NCBI GenBank assembly: GCA_007125415.1
Contig: SLDH01000180.1
Coordinates: forward strand, 1 to 7,831
Length of the DNA stretch: 7,831 bases
Source: Roseovarius sp.
GTDB taxonomy: Bacteria > Pseudomonadota > Alphaproteobacteria > Rhodobacterales > Rhodobacteraceae
Direction of reading: 5' to 3'
This document shows, one piece after another, positions 1 through 5,485 of this stretch. How positions within the stretch are numbered: the stretch's first letter is position 1; every line of letters begins with the position of its first letter. Under the pieces are notes generated by a model. It saw nothing but the letters and a program-made list of their open reading frames with translations. It had not been told where the DNA came from and searched no databases. Position numbers and translations under genes: made by a program.

Positions 1-361
1 CGGAGCGGACTGCCGCTGCACGGATGAGATAGCGCAGGTTTATCGTCTGGCCTGCGCGCAGTCCCCGTTTGCTGGGCGGCTCCGCGGCGGCCTTTGCCGA
101 GATCCTCACAGGGGTATCGAGGCCGATCTCACCATTCTGAACGGCCTCGAACACGACATAGAGTGTCATCATCTTGGTCAATGATGCCGGATGAAGCCGC
201 GTATCAGCGTTTCGTGAATGCAAAACCTTGCCATCGCGCGCATCCATGACCATTGCGGCATAGGGTGCCGCCGCGGCGCTGAGCGGGACGATGACCAGCA
301 TCCAGATGGTGGCGAGCAACAACAGCGCCCACCGCATCAACTGCGTGTTTCGCGTTTCCAT
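1..361 (-). CDS. D-alanyl-D-alanine carboxypeptidase (peptidase S11, PBP5/6-like), N-terminal 120 residues
   Basis: This is the 5' part of a penicillin-binding-protein-type DD-carboxypeptidase, which trims the terminal D-Ala from peptidoglycan stem peptides in the periplasm. The gene runs off the left edge. Translation from the ATG at 361-359 gives a basic N-terminus and a hydrophobic stretch (about residues 11-27). An Ala-rich signal-peptidase site follows near residues 28-32. The mature start PYAAMVMDARDGKVLHSRNA and the catalytic SxxK motif S60-L-T-K63 within HPASLTKMMTLY are typical of family S11. The last complete codons read LIRAAAVRS, so the window ends at what should be the first residue of the second active-site motif, SxN. 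The KTG motif lies outside. The sequence before the start (AAAAAGAGTAGATCA) holds only a modest Shine-Dalgarno. I do not assign a dac letter, because the distinguishing C-terminal half is missing. Family assignment is confident. Confidence 0.93.
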   Translation of the reverse strand, partial: METRNTQLMRWALLLLATIWMLVIVPLSAAAAPYAAMVMDARDGKVLHSRNADTRLHPASLTKMMTLYVVFEAVQNGEIGLDTPVRISAKAAAEPPSKRGLRAGQTINLRYLIRAAAVRS

Positions 362-629
362 TGATCTACTCTTTTTCTGCCTCATGGCCGCCGGTTGTCC
401 GACTGGCCGCTTTGTTTAAGATCAACGATAGCACAGGGTCATTCACGAATAAAGTGTTCAATTACAGTCGTTTTTGAGTAATTTTCGTGCGGAGCCTGCA
501 ACATGTTGTGGATGGCGCGGTACATGCCGCAAGACAGGCGAATGTGGCGGGAGTGTGGCAAATTGATTTGAGAATGTAACGTGCCGGATGGCGCTTTGCC
601 GAGTCCGACCGCAAGGGAGCAACCCCCTG

Positions 630-708
630 CTTTCATTGTTCGACAAATACTCAATCGACGTTATGAGCCCGAGCGCCGTTCCTTTGAGTATTTTAAGAAC
701 AATGAAAG
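630..708. repeat. Long imperfect inverted repeat, 25-nt arms with a 29-nt loop
   Basis: The arms are 630-654 and 684-708. The right arm reads TTGAGTATTT-TAA-GAACAATGAAAG. The reverse complement of the left arm is the same except that its central three bases are GTC, so 22 of 25 positions match and the only differences form one block. The loop is 655-683. The element is AT-rich in a GC-rich setting. It could fold as a long RNA hairpin, but the clustered mismatch fits better with two copies of one dispersed intergenic repeat lying head to head. From memory, motifs of the form GAGTATTTnnnGAACAATGAAAG recur between genes in Rhodobacteraceae; I could not check this. There is no adjacent U-run to make it a classical terminator. 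Confidence 0.8.
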
Positions 709-772
709 GATTACGTTGTTTTCTGGTGCCACGGTACAGGCTGGAGAGCCGATGACCGTGAACAGTGAAAGT

Positions 773-798
773 CCCCCGCTCGATTGAAGGAGCGGGGG
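773..798 (-). terminator. GC-rich hairpin, probable terminator of the amidohydrolase transcript
   Basis: A perfect 9-bp stem (CCCCCGCTC at 773-781 with GAGCGGGGG at 790-798) closes an 8-nt loop. It lies 53-78 nt beyond the stop codon of the minus-strand amidohydrolase gene. Read on the minus strand, the stem is followed by ACTTTCACTGTT, a weak U-tract, so it is an imperfect intrinsic terminator. The stem also resembles the hairpin ends of IS200/IS605 elements, discussed in the findings. The inverted repeat itself is certain; the role is inferred. Confidence 0.5.
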
Positions 799-850
799 CA
801 TTCTGCAGGGCTGGAATACCTCGAGGATCACGCTGGCGCGGCAGCGGGAA

Positions 851-2101
851 TCACCCAGTTATCTCGGCGGTTTCCACCACCGCATGCATCAGCACATCGG
901 TGCCCGCGGCGGCCCAGCCGGGGGTGATTTCCTCGGCCTCGTTATGGCTCAGCCCGTCCTTGCAGGGGCACATCACCATGGTTGTGGGGCAGATCTTGTT
1001 GATCCAGCAGGCGTCATGCCCGGCGCCCGAGACCAGATTCGTGTGGCTGTAACCCAGCCGCTCGGCCGCGTCGCGTACACGGGAGATGAGCGTGGCATCG
1101 AAGGCGGGAGGGTCAAAGGCACCGACGATCCGTGATTTGAAACTGACCCCCACATCGGCGCAAAGCCCCGGCGCGGTGCTGTCGAACTCCGCCACCATCG
1201 CTTCGAGCGTCTCGAGCACATGGCTGCGCATGTCCACGGTGAACACCACTTTCTCGGGGATGACATTGCGGCTGTTGGGATAGACATCGATATGGCCGAT
1301 GGCGCTCACGGCATCGGGCTGATGCTTCAGGGCGATCTGGTGTACCGCTTCGGTTACCCGTGCCAGCGCCCGGCCCGCGTTGCGGCGCATATACATCGGT
1401 GTCGAGCCGGTGTGCTGGCCCTTGCCGGTCACCGTGCATTCGATCCAGCGCAGGCCCTGGCCGTGGGTGACGATCCCAATGTCCTTGCCTTCCGCCTCGA
1501 GAATCGGCCCCTGTTCAATGTGCAATTCGAAAAAGGCATGCATCTTGCGCGCGCCCGTTCTTTCCGGGCCTTTCCAGCCGATGCGTTCCAGTTCGTCCCC
1601 GAAGCGCTTGCCTTCCGCATCGACCCTGTCATAGGCCCAGTCGCGCTCCATGACGCCGGCAAAGACACCCGAGGCCAGCATGGCGGGCGCGAAACGGCTG
1701 CCTTCCTCATTGGTCCAGTTGGTCACGACGATGGGGTGTTTCGTGCGGATGTCGAGATCGTTGAGGGTGCGGATGATCTCCAGCCCGGCCAGCACGCCCA
1801 GCACGCCATCGTATTTGCCGCCCGTGGGCTGGGTGTCGAGATGGCTGCCCACATAGACGGGCAGCGCATCCGCGTCGGTCCCGTCGCGCCGGGCGAACAT
1901 GTTGCCCATATCATCGAGGCCCATGCTGAGCCCGGCTTCTTCGCACCATGACCGGAAGAGCGCGCGGGCTTGCCCGTCTTCATCGGTGAGCGCCTGACGG
2001 TTGTTGCCGCCTGCCACGCCGGGGCCGATCCTGGCCATCTCCATGAGGCTGTCCCACAGCCGTTCGGGATTGATCTTCAGGTTTTGCCCCGGCGCAGTCA
2101 T
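851..2101 (-). CDS. Zn-dependent amidohydrolase, M20/hydantoinase-carbamoylase family (N-carbamoyl-L-amino acid hydrolase / beta-ureidopropionase / allantoate amidohydrolase type)
   Basis: A 416-residue cytosolic enzyme of the family that hydrolyses the carbamoyl or ureido group of N-carbamoyl amino acids, ureidopropionate or allantoate, releasing ammonia and CO2. The family's metal-site motifs are present: VGSHLDT with H87, GGKYDG with D98, TNEEGSRF with E132/E133, FELHIEQGP with H194, and the C-terminal GLSHNE with H386. The dimerisation/lid region carries GQHTGSTPM. GAGHDA (H362) is also conserved. I start it at the ATG 2101-2099, because CTGGAGACCTGAC places GGAG 7 nt upstream and MTAPGQNLKINPERLW begins the family homology. 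A longer frame to 2188 adds 29 unfamiliar residues. It follows the GntR gene by 171 nt. A TTGACC at 2207-2202 could be a -35 box, without a good -10. The substrate cannot be told from sequence. A link to pyrimidine or hydantoin catabolism would be inference. Confidence 0.9.
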   Translation of the reverse strand: MTAPGQNLKINPERLWDSLMEMARIGPGVAGGNNRQALTDEDGQARALFRSWCEEAGLSMGLDDMGNMFARRDGTDADALPVYVGSHLDTQPTGGKYDGVLGVLAGLEIIRTLNDLDIRTKHPIVVTNWTNEEGSRFAPAMLASGVFAGVMERDWAYDRVDAEGKRFGDELERIGWKGPERTGARKMHAFFELHIEQGPILEAEGKDIGIVTHGQGLRWIECTVTGKGQHTGSTPMYMRRNAGRALARVTEAVHQIALKHQPDAVSAIGHIDVYPNSRNVIPEKVVFTVDMRSHVLETLEAMVAEFDSTAPGLCADVGVSFKSRIVGAFDPPAFDATLISRVRDAAERLGYSHTNLVSGAGHDACWINKICPTTMVMCPCKDGLSHNEAEEITPGWAAAGTDVLMHAVVETAEITG

Positions 2102-2124
2102 GTCAGGTCTCCAGGCTTGTGGGG

Positions 2125-2150
2125 GCCATGTTGCCGAGAACCGGCATGGC
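2125..2150 (-). promoter_or_regulatory. Stem-loop in the amidohydrolase leader
   Basis: GCCATG (2125-2130) pairs with CATGGC (2145-2150), and CCG (2134-2136) with CGG (2142-2144). This gives 9 bp with a 3-nt bulge and a 5-nt loop. The element lies 24-49 nt upstream of the chosen start codon and does not cover the Shine-Dalgarno. It may be a leader structure or chance in GC-rich DNA. Confidence 0.3.
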
Positions 2151-2272
2151 ATTTGAGCTGTTCTTGCGATCCTGTGGGAGAGCATCACAGCGCAGTGTCG
2201 GGGTCAAGCGCAAGGATGACGTCTGGCCGATACCGGGCGGGAACTCCGGCGCGCGGTCGGCCCGACGTCGGA

Positions 2273-3040
2273 TCAGCGGGCGCGTTCGTGTTCCAGCCGC
2301 TGCCGGGCGATCTCCTCGTTCTTCTCGGAGCGTTTGCGATCACGCAACGCCTGTTCGACATATCCCAGATGCGCCTCCACCGCGGCACGCGCGGCGGGTG
2401 CATTGCGCGCCTGAATCGCCTCGTTCATCGCGCGGTGCTGGTCGAGCAGGGTGGTGCGGCCGGTATGCTGACGAAACATCGCCTGACGATTGTAGAAGAC
2501 GCCTTCGCGCAGGAGCTGAAACATCGAGCGCATCATGTGAAGCATCATCACGTTATGGCTCGCTTCGATGATGGCCATGTGAAACTCCGCGTCGATTTGT
2601 GCCTCGCGCTCGGGGTCCTTGCGCGCGTGGGCCGTCTCCATCTTCGCGAAGATCGCGGCGATCACCTCGAGATCGGTATCCGAGGCCAGCCTTGCCGCGC
2701 GTTCGGCGCAGAGCGCTTCCAGGTCCCGGCGGAAGGCCACATAATCGAACACCGCTTCGTCATGATCGGCGAAAAGCTGGATCAGCGCCGGAGAGAAGGC
2801 GCTTCCCAGCACATCCGCCACATAGATGCCCGAGCCTGCGCGTGTGCTCAGAAGGCCCTTGGCCTGCAATTCCGCCACGGCCTCGCGCAGCGACGGGCGC
2901 GAGACGGCCAGTTTCTCGGCCAGATCACGTTCGGACGGAAGCCGCTCGCCGGGGCGCAGGATTCCGCGCAGAATGAGTTTTTCGATCTGCCGGGTAACGG
3001 CCGTCGAGAGCTTTTCCGGCATGACTTTCTGAAAGGGCAT
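2273..3040 (-). CDS. GntR-family transcriptional regulator, FadR/PdhR-like with FCD ligand-binding domain
   Basis: A 255-residue DNA-binding regulator. Residues about 8-76 form the winged helix-turn-helix (LSTAVTRQIEKLILRGIL, then LPSERDLAEKLAVSRPSLRE and the wing RAGSGIYVAD). Residues about 95-235 form the all-helical FCD domain. The expected FCD metal ligands are visible as D150, H154 (DAEFH), H202 (LDQH) and H224 (EAHL), so the effector probably binds near a metal, as in LldR/PdhR-type members that sense small carboxylates. The ATG at 3040-3038 starts the characteristic MPFQKV N-terminus. The upstream Shine-Dalgarno is weak (ACAGGCCCTCTC). It lies 62 nt after the membrane-protein gene and 171 nt before the amidohydrolase gene, all on one strand. 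A candidate autoregulatory dyad precedes it. The likely target is the neighbouring amidohydrolase gene, but the effector is unknown. Confidence 0.92.
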   Translation of the reverse strand: MPFQKVMPEKLSTAVTRQIEKLILRGILRPGERLPSERDLAEKLAVSRPSLREAVAELQAKGLLSTRAGSGIYVADVLGSAFSPALIQLFADHDEAVFDYVAFRRDLEALCAERAARLASDTDLEVIAAIFAKMETAHARKDPEREAQIDAEFHMAIIEASHNVMMLHMMRSMFQLLREGVFYNRQAMFRQHTGRTTLLDQHRAMNEAIQARNAPAARAAVEAHLGYVEQALRDRKRSEKNEEIARQRLEHERAR

Positions 3041-3059
3041 GAGAGGGCCTGTCGTTGAT

Positions 3060-3078
3060 TGGTAAGATCATATGACCA
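3060..3078 (-). promoter_or_regulatory. Dyad upstream of the GntR gene, candidate operator
   Basis: TGGT (3060-3063) and ACCA (3075-3078) flank an 11-nt centre that is itself partly symmetric. Inside, GATCATATGACC (3066-3077) matches a perfect 12-bp palindrome at all but one position. The site is 20-38 nt upstream of the regulator's start codon, where a FadR-type autorepressor would act. TGGT/ACCA half-sites are known in this regulator class, although usually with shorter spacing. Confidence 0.35.
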
Positions 3079-3102
3079 GCCCTTTGCAGGCGCAAGCATT
3101 GC

Positions 3103-3762
3103 TCAATGGGCGAATGTGAGCGCCATGATGCCCACGAGGATCAGGCTCAGGGCCCAGAGCACATCGAGATTGAACCAGCTTCTGGACAGAAACTTCAGCC
3201 CCAGCCAGCGGTAAACCCCGAAGGCCAGCGCGCCGCCTGATCCGGTCATCGCGGCGGTATGCACCACAGCCACCACCAGCGCGATGCCCAGCGTGCCGGC
3301 CATGAGCGTTTCGGCGGCGGCGTGGCCTGCATCGGTTTCCACCGTGGCGCAGATGCCGAGATAGATCGGCACCAGCATCAGCCCAGCGCCATGTGCCATG
3401 GCGGCCAGAAACGACCAGAGCGCCAGTCTGGAGGGCGGCACCCGCGCCAGAAATCTCGGATGCCGACGGTTGATGAGCAGATAGGCCCCGAGGGCGATCA
3501 CCAGGAGCGCCGCCCCGATCTGGATCTGACGCTGGTATTCCGCCAGCAGAAACAGCATGGAAAAGGGCAGCAAAATCGCCATCATCGCCAGCAGATGACC
3601 GCCCGCCAGCGCCACGAGCGCCCTGAAGAGGCCGGCCGTCTTGCGTTCCATCAGCGCCGAGGAGACCGCCAGAGGCCAGCCCATCCCGGGATTGACCCCG
3701 TGATAGACCCCCGATGCGATGACGGCCCACCAAAGGGCCGCCACCGATGCTGTGTTCTCCAC
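3103..3762 (-). CDS. Polytopic inner-membrane protein resembling NicO/UreH/HupE-type metal transporters
   Basis: A 219-residue hydrophobic protein with about five or six membrane segments (roughly 7-27, 46-73, 80-97, 112-135, 150-175 and 195-217). Conserved-looking His residues sit in or near the membrane: H21 in YHGVNPGMGW, H56 in GGHLLAM, H101 in the RRHPRF loop, H123 in AMAHGAG, and one in AVVHTAAM. That pattern, including an HGxxPGxG motif in the first helix, resembles NicO/UreH/HupE nickel-cobalt permeases. I am not certain it belongs to them. The GTG start at 3762 lies 3 nt after the SBP56 stop, in the same reading phase. It has no well-spaced Shine-Dalgarno, so translational coupling is likely. 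GTG at 3744 is an alternative start with GGAG 12 nt upstream. The close pairing suggests it supplies a metal to, or moves a substrate or product of, the SBP56 protein. That is inference. Confidence 0.75.
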   Translation of the reverse strand: MENTASVAALWWAVIASGVYHGVNPGMGWPLAVSSALMERKTAGLFRALVALAGGHLLAMMAILLPFSMLFLLAEYQRQIQIGAALLVIALGAYLLINRRHPRFLARVPPSRLALWSFLAAMAHGAGLMLVPIYLGICATVETDAGHAAAETLMAGTLGIALVVAVVHTAAMTGSGGALAFGVYRWLGLKFLSRSWFNLDVLWALSLILVGIMALTFAH

Positions 3763-3765
3763 GCC

Positions 3766-5166
3766 TCAGACGGAGGGGTAGCAGAAGCTGTCGGTGGAGC
3801 AATCGCCCCCCTCCAGCCGTATCTGGTGGCTGCGGTATCCCGCGGGGAATTCGACGTAGAAATCCTCGGCCAGGGTCAGCCCGCCGTTTTCGCCCACATG
3901 GGCCATCACCATCTGTCCGCCCTCGTCATCGGGATAGAACTGGTCGTCCCAGGTGGAATAGAGCGAATTGGTCCAGTAGACGCGCTTGCCGTCGCGGCTG
4001 ATCTCGACCATCTGCGGGCCGTAGGCGAAGGGCTTGCCATTGGGGTGTTTCGTGCCACGGGCAATCCCGCCCAGTTCCACCTTGCCGGCGAGGAACGGAT
4101 TGAACGGGTCCGAGACATCATATTGATGCATCTCGCCCATGCCCCAGCAGGCCACATAGAGGTATTTGTCATCGAGGCTCAGGTCGATATCGGTAACGAG
4201 CGGCGGCACCGCCTCGAACCCCTGCAGAAGCGGCGGCAGGTTTTCGGGCTTCTCCGGGCGCGGATCTATGGTGATTGTCTTTTTCGCGTCGAAGGTGCCG
4301 TCTTCCTTCTGCCACCAGGTGAAGATCGCGCCCTGCAGGTTGGTGGTATCGACCACGACGCCACAAAACCCGTAATCCTTGGCCGGGTCATGCGCCGGGC
4401 GGATTTCCAGCGCCATCTGGTGATTTTCGCCAAGGTCGATGGTCTGGACATTCTTGCGCTGGCGCAGGTTCCAGAAATGGATCGAATGGCCGTATTTGTT
4501 GCTGAGCAGATCTTCGGGCACGATGCCGTTCTCGAATTGCGGCGGCAGGCCCCATTCGGAACTGACCATGTAATCGCGCGGCAGGTTCCACCAGAAATCA
4601 TAATGCTTGTCCTGCTTGCCGCGGTCCATCTCGTAGCGGCCGCGAATCTCGAAGGTCTCGCAATCCATGATGAAGATGCCGGGGGGGCCGTCCATGCCGT
4701 CCTCGCCGCCACCGCCCAGCGTGCTGACATAGATGCCCTCGGGGCCGCAATGGATCGTATGGGGGCGCGAATAGCCGGTCTTTTCGAAAACTTCTTCGGG
4801 TTCGATGATCTTGTGTATCTTGGCCTTGAGCGGCTCCTTCACGTCGATCACATAGATACGGCTGGAGCGGATGCCCGGAATGATCAGATAGCGCCGCTCA
4901 TAGAACGCATGGCCCGTCAGGGGAGACAGCGCCGAGGAGCAGGCGTTCCATCCGAAATGGTGAAACTCATCGCCCTTGTTGGGCATGAAGAGGCTGTGAA
5001 CGATCTGGCCATAGGTGGCCGATTTCGGGTCCACATCCACCACGGCCAGGCCGTCGGGCTGGCTGCCATCGGGGCTGAGCATGAGGGTGAAGGCCAGCGT
5101 TTCGACCGGGGCTTCCATTGCCATCTTCGCGGTCGGGTAGAATGTCGGATCGGGTCTTAGATTCAT
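3766..5166 (-). CDS. mtoX: Selenium-binding protein 56 / methanethiol oxidase family protein
   Basis: A 466-residue beta-propeller protein of the SBP56 family. Bacterial MtoX members oxidise methanethiol with O2 to formaldehyde, H2S and H2O2 and are copper-dependent. Family landmarks in order: FHHFGWNACSS (68-78; C76 aligns with the selenium-binding Cys57 of human SELENBP1), SRPHTIHCGPEG (133-144), HYDFWWNLPRDYMVSSEWG (188-206), the DLSLDDKYLYVACWGMGE and QYDVSDPFNPFLAGK blocks, YGPQMVEISRDGKRVYW, LYSTWDDQFYP, and the C-terminal RSHQIRLEGGDCSTD with H447. Length is normal for the family. The ATG at 5166-5164 is chosen because GGGAGGACATC gives a strong Shine-Dalgarno. The frame extends upstream to 5289, but that part is unlike the family. 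No signal peptide follows from this start, so the protein would be cytosolic. No SCO1/SenC or MauG gene, reported beside some mtoX genes, is in view. The family is certain; the methanethiol substrate is inferred. Confidence 0.9.
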   Translation of the reverse strand: MNLRPDPTFYPTAKMAMEAPVETLAFTLMLSPDGSQPDGLAVVDVDPKSATYGQIVHSLFMPNKGDEFHHFGWNACSSALSPLTGHAFYERRYLIIPGIRSSRIYVIDVKEPLKAKIHKIIEPEEVFEKTGYSRPHTIHCGPEGIYVSTLGGGGEDGMDGPPGIFIMDCETFEIRGRYEMDRGKQDKHYDFWWNLPRDYMVSSEWGLPPQFENGIVPEDLLSNKYGHSIHFWNLRQRKNVQTIDLGENHQMALEIRPAHDPAKDYGFCGVVVDTTNLQGAIFTWWQKEDGTFDAKKTITIDPRPEKPENLPPLLQGFEAVPPLVTDIDLSLDDKYLYVACWGMGEMHQYDVSDPFNPFLAGKVELGGIARGTKHPNGKPFAYGPQMVEISRDGKRVYWTNSLYSTWDDQFYPDDEGGQMVMAHVGENGGLTLAEDFYVEFPAGYRSHQIRLEGGDCSTDSFCYPSV

Positions 5167-5182
5167 GATGTCCTCCCAGAAT

Positions 5183-5215
5183 CGGCACCAATGCCTGCAT
5201 CCTGCGCAGGTGCCG
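5183..5215 (-). promoter_or_regulatory. Stem-loop in the mtoX-like leader
   Basis: CGGCACC (5183-5189) pairs with GGTGCCG (5209-5215). After a 2-nt bulge, TGC (5192-5194) pairs with GCA (5206-5208), leaving an 11-nt loop. The perfect 10-bp palindrome CCTGCGCAGG (5201-5210) overlaps the right arm. The hairpin ends 16 nt before the start codon, just upstream of the Shine-Dalgarno, so it could affect translation or mRNA stability. The pairing is seen; the role is inferred. Confidence 0.35.
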
Positions 5216-5225
5216 TCTGCAAAGG

Positions 5226-5266
5226 CTGACACAGAACAAAATGTCAGACAATTAAAAATCCTGTCA
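5226..5266 (-). promoter_or_regulatory. TGACA/TGTCA repeat cluster upstream of the mtoX-like gene
   Basis: CTGACA (5226-5231) and TGTCAG (5242-5247) form a perfect 6-bp inverted repeat with a 10-nt spacer. TGTCA recurs at 5262-5266, exactly 20 nt after the TGTCA at 5242-5246, about two helical turns. The cluster is 60-100 nt upstream of the start codon, in an AT-rich patch with a possible -10 (TTTAAT on the minus strand, 5256-5251). This arrangement fits a regulator binding site, but I cannot name the regulator. The copies TGACA may also serve as -35 boxes. Confidence 0.35.
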
Positions 5267-5414
5267 CATTCATCAATTTGGCAGAACACGGTTCCGGGCT
5301 GAGGCCGGATATCCGAGAACTTGTCCCATCAATCTCGCCTCGCGCGCTACACTGTTCCCATTGTTCGCCTGATCCGGGGGATGGCGGGGACGGCTCGCCA
5401 GGGTTCGGGACGAA

Positions 5415-5427
5415 ATGATCTGATCAT
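5415..5427 (+). promoter_or_regulatory. Perfect 13-nt dyad upstream of the lipoprotein gene
   Basis: ATGATC-T-GATCAT is a perfect odd-length palindrome centred 65 nt before the lipoprotein start codon, a usual operator position. Its half-site ATGATC/GATCAT also appears, in the opposite arrangement, in the dyad before the GntR gene (3066-3077). The binding factor is unknown. Confidence 0.35.
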
Positions 5428-5446
5428 CGTCGCCACCGCGCCGATT

Positions 5447-5463
5447 TTTACGCCTCGTTAACC
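5447..5463 (+). promoter_or_regulatory. Near-consensus CtrA box
   Basis: TTTA-N7-TTAACC matches the alphaproteobacterial CtrA consensus TTAA-N7-TTAACC with one mismatch in the left half and exact spacing. It ends 22 nt before the ATG of the lipoprotein gene, so CtrA bound there would overlap the transcription start or the -10 region. A single site found by eye could be chance. Confidence 0.35.
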
Positions 5464-5485
5464 ACCCGGAGCGAAGATTGTCGCC

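Larger units (their letters stand above)
362..850. other. 489-bp gene-free stretch between the carboxypeptidase start and the amidohydrolase stop
   Basis: I see no convincing gene here. The short open frames at 439-654 (minus) and 581-787 (plus) have no recognisable domain, no clear ribosome binding site, and run through the repeats listed separately. The part around 421-490 and 630-720 is noticeably more AT-rich than the rest of the window. The stretch holds an inverted pair of a 25-nt repeat (630-708), a GC-rich hairpin (773-798), and the unseen promoter of the carboxypeptidase gene, for which I find no good -35/-10 pair. A partial look-alike of the repeat core, TTGAGTAATTTT, lies at 474-485. 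Confidence 0.6.
5167..5485. promoter_or_regulatory. 319-bp divergent regulatory region between mtoX-like and lipoprotein genes
   Basis: No gene is seen in this stretch. It must carry both divergent promoters. Facing the mtoX-like gene are a leader hairpin (5183-5215) and a set of TGACA repeats (5226-5266), plus a TTTAAT that could be a -10 box at 5256-5251 without a convincing -35. Facing the lipoprotein gene are a perfect dyad (5415-5427) and a CtrA-like box (5447-5463). These are listed separately. Confidence 0.6.

Noticed and set aside
439..787. Short frames on both strands in the gene-free stretch
   Set aside because: They run through the inverted repeat and hairpin, have no ribosome binding sites or domains, and overlap one another. 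At most the 3' end might be an insertion-sequence scar.
1220..1951. 243-residue open frame on the plus strand
   Set aside because: It is antisense to the amidohydrolase catalytic region and mirrors its codon pattern.
1970..3058. 362-residue open frame on the plus strand
   Set aside because: It is antisense to the GntR gene and the amidohydrolase 5' end, with no domain content.
3763..3768. TGA between in-phase SBP56 and membrane-protein frames as selenocysteine or readthrough
   Set aside because: The TGA follows the normal SBP56 C-terminus, a start codon comes 3 nt later, and no selenocysteine insertion hairpin is evident. The family name does not imply selenocysteine in the protein.
3259..5160. 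633-residue open frame on the plus strand
   Set aside because: It lies opposite the SBP56 and membrane-protein genes. The His/Arg-rich product has no recognisable motifs; it is a GC-skew shadow.
5167..5289. Upstream extension of the SBP56 frame with a signal-peptide-like stretch (LTFCSVSAFADG)
   Set aside because: The ATG at 5166 has a strong, well-placed Shine-Dalgarno and begins the family homology. The extension is acidic at its start, Cys-rich and unlike known members.
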